64,000 bases of DNA from Eudromia elegans (lineage: Eukaryota; Chordata; Aves; Tinamiformes; Tinamidae). Within the stretch, counting starts at the first letter, position 1. Each line of letters begins with the position of its first letter. The notes beneath the pieces are model-generated. The model saw only the letters and a list, made by a program, of their open reading frames with translations, was not told the origin of the DNA and ran no database searches. The position numbers and the translations under genes were made by a program. The stretch is taken from the NCBI GenBank assembly GCA_003342815.1, contig PTEX01000013.1, positions 1,852,214-1,916,213 on the forward strand, in the 5' to 3' direction. Shown piece after piece: positions 43,146-53,300 of the stretch.

Positions 43146-44779
43146 TGTGAATGTAAAATTGTATAAATTAATGTACTTGAATACTTGTCTGTTCTCCCAG
43201 TATGCTTGCTGGATATTTTAGTGCCTTGGACTTCTCTTGCTTCTGCAGTTAGCATCATCTTCCCAGCAAGACCCCCAGGTGGCCGGAGGGCGAGGTGAGA
43301 GCAGGACGGGCGCGCGCGCGTGCGTAGCGCCCGGAGGGCGTCGCGGGAGAGGCGCCGCGTGGCGCGTTGGCTTAGCGTCACTGCGGCTGGCTGGAGTAGG
43401 TGTTCGGAGGGGGAGTCGCTGAGGCTGTAGGTTGGAACCGGGTTCAGAGCGGCGGGGAGCCGGGCACGACCAAGCGCGCGGAGGAGCGGGACGGGGGCTG
43501 CTGACCGGCCTGGTCCGTGAAGGGCGGAGAGGAGTGGAGCAGGAGCGGAGCGGAGGAGGGCAAGGCGCCTCTCGGGAAAGGTCCGCCTTGCGGTGAGGCT
43601 TGGGCTCCACCTGGGACGTGGTGAAAATGTTTGGTCAGGATGTGCTTTGAGGGAGAGGCGTCGTTGCGCGTTGGTGTGGGCTTGTCTGCTGGGATGGCTT
43701 TTCTTCTTTTCGTTTTGTTTTGTTTTCTCTTAGTTCATTAAAGCCAGGACTAGAGTGTCCTGTCGCGACGTCCATTGCCGGCAATGGATGCACTTGAACA
43801 GCCGGCATCGAGAAGTTTCCTCTGTCTCACGCGGAGGATTTATCATTTTGTTCACTTCAGAGAATTTCAAACTGGTACCAGGACTGTAACTAACTGTCAC
43901 CTCTTAGTAACTGTACTGTACCTTCGGCTTTATTCATTTCCCCGTTTCGTATTCAGAAATACTGGTTCCCTCTTCAAAGTCAAAATAATACCGACCAGTA
44001 TTGGCGTCGTGCTGCGGAAGCTGCGCAGGGTCCAGGTGCTGCGTCCCGGGGCTGGCGGGAGCGTCCTGGAAGCACCAGGGGGATGTTACTTGTCCGACTG
44101 CCTCCTGGCAGAGCCTTCGGCGGGAGGTCTCCGTCTCGAGGCCTTCACGCTCTGGTCTTTACAAGTGAGAGCGTGGGGGCCGTTCGTGTTGGGTTGCTTT
44201 TCCCTTCGCCTCTCTTGGCAGCAAGGACGAGCAGGAGCGAGGGCAAAGAGGCGGCCGGGGGCACCGCGGCGCTAGCGTTCGTGCGGGGACCGCCCGGGAG
44301 AGGAGGCCCCTTGGGTGCCAGCGCAGGGAGAGGCGGAACGGGCAGGGGGAGGTCCCTGCGGCCGCCCTTGGGCAGCAGCCTGAGTGCCCTGGTTGGGGCT
44401 CCAGGCGAGGGAGGCAGTGAGGAAAGAGACCCGAGGCAGCAGTGAAACAAGGGGAGTGTTTCCTGGCAGGGGAACTGACCAGCTCAGTGCAGCACGTGGT
44501 TATTTAATTTTGGTCTAGCAGGTTTGAAGTCGTTTTTTCACTTAATGTTATGCAAGAACTTGGTTTTATTTACCATTGATTTTTGTTTTTGTTTTCTTTC
44601 TTCCCTCCTGTGGATGAATAACTGAAGTCTAGAGGAATAAACTAATGCTACTGAACTGTTAAATTATTTTGTTTAATATTACACTTTGAGTATCTTTTCC
44701 ACATAAAATCTGTTTCTGAATTACAAGCGTTTTCTTTACATTATTTAACAATGTACACTGTAAAAAAAAAAATTAAAAA

Positions 44780-44785
44780 AATAAA
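44780..44785 (+). terminator. WNK1: Distal polyadenylation signal (candidate)
   Basis: AATAAA after an A-rich run near the end of the AT-rich 3'UTR segment. Confidence 0.55.
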
Positions 44786-44921
44786 ATGAATTCAAACTTT
44801 GGGCTTCCCTGGCCGTAGTTAGTTGTATGTTTTGCACTAAAACCAGGCATTGCGCTGCTTGTATGACTGCGCTTTGTGCTGCAATTTGTTACCTTTGTAG
44901 AATATTTAATGAAATCATCCA

Positions 44922-44927
44922 AATAAA
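44922..44927 (+). terminator. WNK1: Most distal polyadenylation signal of WNK1
   Basis: AATAAA followed within 15-25 bases by a GT-rich stretch (TTTTGTTGAGCTGTGGG), the expected downstream element. Confidence 0.65.
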
Positions 44928-44950
44928 CCAAACCTGCTTTTGTTGAGCTG

Positions 44951-46740
44951 TGGGCTTTCTTGCTGAGCAGCAGGTTCCAGCCTCTCCTTCCTGTTCAGGG
45001 AGTAGTTTTAACTGCCTGATACCCCATTTATCAGAGGAAAGTACAAGAGACCCATTTTAATGAGACCCTTAACTTCTCAAAAGCAGCTGTCAGTAGCGAG
45101 GCTTTGACCTTTAACAGGCTACTCTGAAGCAAGAAACTAGGAAGAATTGTTCATAGGATGAATCTTCTTTATGAAAGGATGAAACTTAAAGGTATAAGGG
45201 CAGGAGGTGGAGGATACCTTGAGACGTAGTAGTGGCTGATGGCTGTGAAGTTACCAAACAGCAGTGAAATACACAGAAATCTCATAGTCAAACACAGGGC
45301 CGGTGTCCGGGCTGGGCAGGGAGATCCGCGTCACCTCGGGGGAGTCCTCTGCTTCCTCGGGCAATGGAGGCGGTGCCGGAAGGCTCCGGGAAAGCCTCCC
45401 TCCTGCCCTGCCCACAGGCCGACTTCTCTGCTGCTGTTACTCATCTGGAGAGAGGAGGAGGAGGAAGAGGGGAGCACTGGGGCTGCCAGGCAGAAGAAAC
45501 TCGTCAGTATTATCTAAGACCAATTCCAGCCCCAAATACATGGGGTCGCTACCGAACTGGTAGATAAGTAGGAAGAGTCAAACTACGTTACAGGGTCGTT
45601 CTCAAACAGCTGTAGAGTTGCAAGAATTACTTGGTATTTCTAAACACTAATTACTGCTGCATTTCTTTCCATTTTAAGAACAGCTTCTGTTATGACTCAT
45701 GCTGCTGAAGCCCTTAAAGGGGAAAAAAAAGGGTTTGCTGTTTTTTTTTTTATCCTCTCTCCATTTAAGAAAGGGATGTATCCTGAGAGGTGTATTTCAG
45801 GGAGTTCTTCTAAAGGAAGCTCATCCACATTTGCACTGTTTCTGGAGAGAGACGCTGTTTTGAGCACATGGGACTCTTGCATTTTTCTTGCCAGAGCCTG
45901 GCAATGCTGTGTGGGTCTGTTCTGTCTGCACATTCCCTTCCTAAGAGACATCTTGTCTCATCTGTCATGCCATGACTTGACCATGTGGAATGTGGGTTTT
46001 GGGGTTTCTTTTTTTTTTCCCCTTCCCCGTAGCTGTTTGGACTCACCCCTGAGTTAGAGAGAAATGAGTTTGGTGAAACGTGAAACTGTTTTCTAGGTGG
46101 CTTCTGACCATGTGATCTGATACATATAATTATAACTCATCCTGTCTTTATATAGTAAATATAATCCTTGGGTTTTTTTCCTCCTGTTTGGGAAGTAGAG
46201 GAATAGTAGGAAAGCTTTGAAAAACACCTGGTTAAGAGGTAAAAGGAAAATACAGGGTCTTTAGGAAAGCAGCCAAGGAACAAAAGTAAATTCTTAATAC
46301 CTCCAATATATTGACATTTAGATTGCATTTAGATTGACATTGAGTGAGTGAAGAATCAGCATTTGTGTAAATAACTCTTCAGGGTTTGGGTCCACACGGA
46401 TGTTGCAGACTTTCACATCCCCACAAGAAGGGAGAGGGGAGATCAGAACTGTCCCTCCGGATCTGGGATAGTTCTCAAGTAATATCTATGTTTTTTTTTC
46501 CCCACCTTTCCTTCCACCTTCTTACTAAAGGAACGGCAGTTGCTTTATTAAAAATTCTTTTTGAACCTTTCTCCTACTTGTTGCCCATATTAAAAGAAAG
46601 GCAGTGAGAGCCTTTAGCCTCCTCATTGAACCCACTCAGAGGGTGTTAATTTCTCAGAGCCTGTTCAACAGGAGCAGAGGTGCAATGGTTTGAACAGCAC
46701 TGGGTCATGAAGAGCTCCAACTGGGATTTGTTTTTCAAAT
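44951..46740. other. Intergenic region between convergent WNK1 and RAD52
   Basis: No gene or repeat family recognised. Short open frames at 45.24-46.06 kb have no recognisable domains and no splice context. Confidence 0.6.
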
Positions 46741-46746
46741 TTCATG

Positions 46747-46752
46747 TTTATT
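46747..46752 (-). terminator. RAD52: RAD52 polyadenylation signal (candidate)
   Basis: TTTATT on the + strand reads AATAAA on the RAD52 strand, about 590 bases after the RAD52 stop at 47341. An ATTAAA variant at 47162-47167 is a nearer alternative. Confidence 0.45.
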
Positions 46753-47340
46753 TTAATATTAAAAAAGACCAAAAGCTGCTCTAAAACCTCCGAGGAACAA
46801 ACCCGTGCCTCTCTCACACACGATGAAGAGCCCAAGGGCCTGGCGGCGCCGCTCCGTGCTGTGTCCACGGGGGCAGCGGTGCTGCCTCCTATGTCGTCCT
46901 GCTCAGGCCCACAGGGCAGGCACAGCCTCTACGTTTGCCCCGTTACCTCAATCTGCCTTCTCTCCATGGGCTGAAACAAAGCGTTTCCTCTCTGCTGGAA
47001 CGCGACACGGAGGAAGAAAGAGGAGCGACTTGCATCTCGTACCCAGGCTGAACTCTGCCCTCGTTTCAGGCAAGTTAATTGTAATGTCAAGGTGTAACAG
47101 CCACAAAGCTAGAGCTATAGAAGCGCTAACGATTGTTTGTATAAAAAGGAATTTGGAATACTTTAATAACCTCAAAGTCCATTAAGGTTTTCATAGTAGG
47201 TTGTATAAATGCTCTTCTGTGTTGCAGCATTATAATATACAAGAAAATCCATCCATGTGTTATTTCCCCACATAATTAGAGCAGCTGAGCGCAGTTCCCT
47301 GGTACAGTTCAGTGTCGAGGTAGTGATACCACCAGATGCC

Positions 47341-47399
47341 TCAGGTAGGTTCTAGTCTCCGTTTCTTCAAGCTTTGACTTCTACGGGGGCTGCATGCTG
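47341..47399 (-). CDS. RAD52: RAD52 last coding exon with basic tail
   Basis: On the minus strand, acceptor TCTCCCTGTTTAG precedes CAGCATGC. Phase 1 joins the upstream exon and reads [19 protein letters not shown] then TGA. It parallels human HRKSQDMKKRKYDPS, the C-terminal basic (nuclear localisation) stretch. Only 19 codons, it was found by phase and similarity and is not part of any long frame. Confidence 0.85.
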
Positions 47400-50300
47400 C
47401 TAAACAGGGAGACAGTGAGAAATGGAAAATTCTTAAAGCTTTTCTCTGCTGCAAAGACTGCTCTCCGGCTTGATTTTTTTATTCTCTAGCTTCTCTTTGA
47501 AAGTCTCATTAGATAGAGGACAGTTCTTCTGCTGTCACAGTGCTCTGCAGACCAGGTCTCCCACTCCCATTTGCTAATCTAACCGTGATCCCACCAAAGC
47601 CAAGCGCCACCGTTAAGGCATCACGTCACTGTCTCCCAGTTTTTTGGTAGCACGTACCTGATTCAGGCCAGTTGGCACAGTGGCTGTGGCTCACGAGGTT
47701 CGTCGATGGCTGCTGCTGGGCAAGCCTTGCGGAAGGCTTGTGATATTTTGTGCTCTGAGGGGTCCTGTTACGCGTAGTCATGGGGTGATGCCCGCGGGGC
47801 GTTGCTGGTGCTTGGTATCCAGCCGACTGGCCCGCCGTTTTGTGGCCCGCTGTCTTGAGGTCAGCGCTCTCCAAGGAAATATCCCAAAGTTCAGGGTCAT
47901 CTAGAGTGAATGGATAGTCTCACGATTAATTTGATTATGTAGCATGATGCTAATACAAGCTAACATCAAGAAGTTAATAGACCTTGGTGTCATTATAATG
48001 TTTCCAAGGCCTTTTTCTATAAGCTTTCTTTTGATAGTGGTGGCCAGTCTAAAAGCTAAACTATATATATATATATCACCTCTGTCAGTGCATAACAGGA
48101 AAATTATGCAAGAAAAAGAAATATTGCCCTATATCATAAGAATGAGGGCATATAGGCTGGCATTCCCCCTTGTGCTCTGGAGTTGGGCAATGTCAGGGTT
48201 CCACACTGCAAGTGTGACCCAAAGAGCCATAGCCCCATTAAGGAGATAACCCTCTCCTTAAATGTTACTTCAGGAAAGAAGGTTCACCAAATAGGTACTC
48301 CATACTAAAGTAGCATGAAAGCCTTCCTCGTCATGGAAATCTGCTCCTCTCCTACACATTTTAATATTAGTTTTCTGCAACTTAAGTAGTGCTAGGATTG
48401 CTAGGCTAACAATTTTCATGCCTCTGTTATTCCAATTTCATCATAAATGTTGCCATCAGGCTCTAAAGATCAGATTTAAATGCTAATGACTTAACATTTT
48501 GTTATTGTTCTTCGGTTTTTGGCTGACCTGCAAAGAATTCTTCTTCTATGGCTAGTTCCTGTTGTGCTGTTGTTGGAGTGCTGTGCTTTACAGGAGGATC
48601 ACATGTTGCTGGACAAAGATAACACAAGATTTTAATGATGGAAAGACAGAAATGCCCTTTCCCTCCTTTTAAAGAGGCCATAGATCTCACACAATAAGCA
48701 GCAACTGCCACCACGTACCCTGTTCTCCCAAAGCTGGTTCTTAGCCATTGGCCACAGTACATGGTATGGCAAGATAATGACTGGTTAAGAGCAATTGCAC
48801 TGATTTAAAGCGGTCTGGACCTGTTTATACCCCCATCTCCCAGTTCCTGCTTACATCACAGCTGTCCAGATATCCCTATGAGTAAAAAGCAATGTATTTG
48901 TAGCAAATACAGTGGCTATTTGTCTGCAATTGCCTTGGTGCAGAGCTGCAACGCCAGCTGGGGTACATGATGCTCTAGGGTGGCTGGAAAGTTAACAGTT
49001 TAACAATTCTGGTTTTGAACCCACGTTTTTTCCACAAAAAGGGCAGGCTCCTGTACTGAGGATAATATGTTCCTGCCACTATCTAGCATTTCAACTGTTA
49101 AGCTTTAACGGCAAGCTTACCCTGTTTGCTGTCTGGGGCTATGAGAACCTGCTGCTTTTTCTCCATCTGTTCCCGGAACTGCTGCTGTAGCTGCTTTTGT
49201 CGCAATTTCCGCTGGTAAGTGGCATCACACTCGACAGCTGAGCGGTCCGTGCTTCTGCACCTCCCCAAATAAGCACAAACTGAATAGGACTTCAGCAGTT
49301 ACCACTTACAGAGAAGAGATGCATAATGAAGGAAATCTAATAAATCAGTGCTTGGTAGCATCTTCCAAATTAGGTTCTCCATGTGTTTTATGTGAGGAGG
49401 TAACTTTTAACATACACCTTTTAAAATACACTCACAATAGTAGTCTTACCTGGAACCATTTGGCTGCTTTTGATCTTCTGCATCTGTGGAGGCCTCCATC
49501 TGACCAGGCTTACAAGTAGATGCTGTCTCATCGTGTTGTCTCCATCCTGTGCTCTGCCTTTCCAAACAGCTATTGTATCTTGCTCTCTCTATTTCAGGCT
49601 CATAGTCTTGTCTTTTAGCTTTGACCAAATCCATCTCAGCTGGCATCTAAGAAAGGAATAAAGAAAACTAATTTGGAGTAGTTTCCTATCTCAATTTAAT
49701 GAAATATGCAGAGCTGGGTCACTGACATGGTGACTGATTTTGTACAACCCTGAGTTAGTTTAAAAACTGCTGGGTCAGTGCTTCATACCTGTATTAAAGG
49801 CCAGGGCCAACCTGATGCTCAGTCCTCTTATGAGGAGGTCACTGAGAGGCGTTTACCCTTCTCTTAGATACAGGACATTTTGGCTCTGTGATTTTGAAAC
49901 CTGTGGCAATGCCACTAACAGACAATGACGCTGGTGAAGCAGAGATCTGCAGCATCTTTACTTGGTGAGGCCTCACTTGGGATCATTTCTTACAATCTAA
50001 GTTTGCCAAGAGGAGCAGTGATGGCAGCTCCAGGCCGATAGCAGAGTTTGCTAAATCCTGGGCTGAAGAAGTCCCCATGAAAGTCTATGGACCATCAATG
50101 GCAAAAGTTCTTCCTTACTGTGCAAAGCAGATTCCCACTTCCAAGCCTACAGCCTCCGACTGGCAGCAGGAGTTAAACAGAGAGGCTGGTGAAAACTCGT
50201 GTGCTATGTTAAAGCACACCCAGAAAAGGTGATGGATTTGAATGCATGGGGTTAAGGCATGGCAGTCACTGCTGGAGATGGACATCCCTGTCTCCTCTCT

Positions 50301-53300
50301 CTCTCTCTAGACCAAAGGAGGCCAGCAGCAGGAGGCACTCCTGCACAGTGTTGTGCTAGGTCTAGCTGAGCACCTCGGACCTTCCGTTTCACTGAGCGCT
50401 TCACGGCGCGGGGGGGGAGTCACTGCAGCTCTTCCCTAGCAAACTGCAACCTAAACCAGGCGAGGAGTCGGAAAAGCAAAGCTAGAGGTAACGTGGCCTC
50501 TTACTGCTCAGTAAAGGTAAGAACCACAGTCCCAAGGAAAGCAATCTTTCAAGGAAGGACTTGGGAGATGCCAATTCTTTGTACATTCAAGAGTCATTGT
50601 TTGCCAGCAATATAGCATAAGGTATTTAAAACAGCACAGCTGTAGTACAAGTCTTCCTATCTTCATTTCTCACCCTCCAGCAGTCAAATGTAGTACACAC
50701 TGCTCTCAAAAATTCAATTGCAGATTTTGAGTACCAACACGTTCCGAACTCAAGCAGAGGGCATTTGCAGGGAGGGGTACACGTATCACAAGGCAACAAA
50801 ATACACTGTTACCCATTTTGCTTTTCTGTGGTAAGACTATCAAGTGACAGGTAACAACTAAAAGCAGTTATGGCTCTGGTCTAAAAATCCTGGTTGCTCC
50901 ATTATATCATAGATAGATATAGTATTTTGCAATGTTCTTTTGGGGAAGAATCCAAGTTAGTTAACTGAAAGTTGAAACCACCTCCTGAACTTTGCTTGAA
51001 GCCTCAGTAGGAACATGCTGTTACAGAATAACAAGTATAAAAAATGAACTGAGCACTGCAGGCTGGCATAGGGATACACTTCAAACTGTGTGACAAGATG
51101 CCCAGTGTGTCTAGCTGGGGATGTGCAGGGAGCCCCTGTGGGGGTTGAATAGCAATTAATAAGAGGACATAGCAAATCTCAATAGATGTGGTGCAATTAC
51201 TACTGTACACATTTTGCTCAACCTTAGGTGAACGTTCTGATACAAAAAGCAAGCTGCTTTGGTAGGTGAACCACTTAGTATTGTTTCTAAGATATGTTGG
51301 GCTATGCACATTGAAAATCTTGTCTGAAGGGGGAAGTACTTCCAGCGAAAAGCTTCCGATTCTGAGTGAGAAATCCCTAAAGTCTAAAGAAGTCTCCTGA
51401 CACCCAAACGTTTACCTACGAGCTGTCAATTTAGAGGCTTCAGGTCTAAATGAAAGAGTCCTAATTTTGCAGGAACACATGCAGGAGCTTTACCTGCGTT
51501 AGGGTCAGGTACATAGGCTACTAGATGATCTGTCTGCCTGTTCTGCCCTGCCCACAACCTCTAGTTTTATGACCTGTTGCAGAAATAGCATACAGTTATC
51601 TTCCACCTTTTTATTCCCCTCCCCTCTTTCTTCCTGGAAAGTCCAGTAAGGAGATCTTGAAAAAGATAAATAAGTTAGAGCTTAAAATTCTGCATAATAA
51701 ACTGGATCATGCTGTCACCAAAAGAGCAAACCAAGAGAACAGCTGCCTTACCTAAGGTCTTATGCCTTATACAGGTAGTAAAGACACCGTTTCCTACAGA
51801 TTTCCTTACCTCCATCATACATATATACATTGACAGTGGTATTAGTGCTAACACATATTTAAAGCACAAGTGGCTGGACTAGGCTGATGAGCTCAGCTGC
51901 TGCAACTGACAGAGCTTAACTGGCCTTAAAAAGTGTAGCACGCCTGAAAAGGCTCCAAGAATAAACTGTTTAATGTTTCTTGTGGAAGCATTTAACCTCT
52001 AATGAAAATAGATTTAACTGTACTGCTTACTGGCACCGGAGAGAGAAGCTTAGACAACATGGCAATAAATGTCACGAGATCTCGAGTCAAACGCTGCTGC
52101 TTCTTCACCCCCGTGTGACCTTACCTCTTATAATGGTCCAAATTTAACACAATATAGACGTAGTAAAATGTTGAGGAAGAATTCTGTAATATTCTGCTTG
52201 TGCAGTGAGACTAGCGGGCAAATAAGGCTATAGCTCTCGTAGCTGGCAATGTTCAGGGATGAGACACAAAGATATTTATATCATTATTTACATGCCTTTT
52301 AAGATGATGGACTAGGAACAAGGAACATCTACCAACCCCTCCTTCAAACGTCCACGTACTCTACCTGACGTGGAAGCTTATTCACAGCTCGCAGGTAGTC
52401 TTTGTCTAGGATGCAGTTCCCAAGAGCATTCCCAAAGCACCTGTGAGACGAGAGCTCGTTGTGGTTGACAATAATACTAAATTCTCACTTCACTTCTGAA
52501 AATGTGCAAGTACTGATCTTCACTTACTTGAGTGCCCTCTTCAGTCCATCTGTTACTGCCTCCTTCCTTGCCTTTTCCAAGGACAAGGCCTTAGATTTTA
52601 GGCCTTCACTCACTCCATACCCCACATCTTCATGATATGACCCATCCTGTGGTAGAATTCAAAAAATACTAAGTGTAAGGGAGTTTTTTCTGCACTTGCA
52701 ACACTCCCAGTTAGATGCTGTGGTTTCTTAAGCCAAATTATCCCCTCTAAGCTGGACATACAGTACTTTTCTGAACCACAGTCTAGCCTGGAAGTGAATT
52801 TTCATTCACCACTTTAAGCAATGGTTCAGCTATAAGCAGAGCAAACCAACTGCACTTACCTTAAGCTGAACTTTCACAAACGCACAGACGCCCACGTAGA
52901 ACCTGCCATTGTTGAGATCAACAAAATCTGGGGAAACAATAAGAACATCCAGAGCACCGCAGAAGACCTCTGATCCACATTTAGATCTTTTGCTCATACT
53001 TGCTGAACATGCCAAAGATACTATTTTATCACCTGTAAAACGGAGTTCAGCCTACTAAGTAGTTACTGTAGTTTGAGAATACTGACTTGCATATATGCTC
53101 TGAGTACAATAACATGATACCTTCTAGTATAAACTTATACAAACTTGGCAAACACTTGCACCCTGGTATTAGGTACATCAACTTTAACACATGAAAGAAG
53201 AAAAAGATGCAAATGTAACTTCTCATCCAGCTGCATATCCTAAATGTTTACAGTGTAACTAATTTTTCATCAGGAAGGAAAGATTTAAAGTGTGAACTTA

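Larger units (their letters stand above)
42337..44950 (+). other. WNK1: WNK1 3' untranslated region
   Basis: Runs from the stop through AT-rich DNA (42.85-43.20 kb), a GC/CpG-rich middle (about 43.25-44.45 kb), and an AT-rich end with AATAAA signals followed by a GT-rich stretch. The length of about 2.6 kb is in keeping with the long mammalian WNK1 3'UTR. The GC-rich middle is unusual (see findings). Confidence 0.75.

Noticed and set aside
47478-47483. Minus-strand AATAAA first taken as the RAD52 poly-A signal
   Set aside because: It lies in the last intron once the terminal coding exon at 47341-47399 is recognised.
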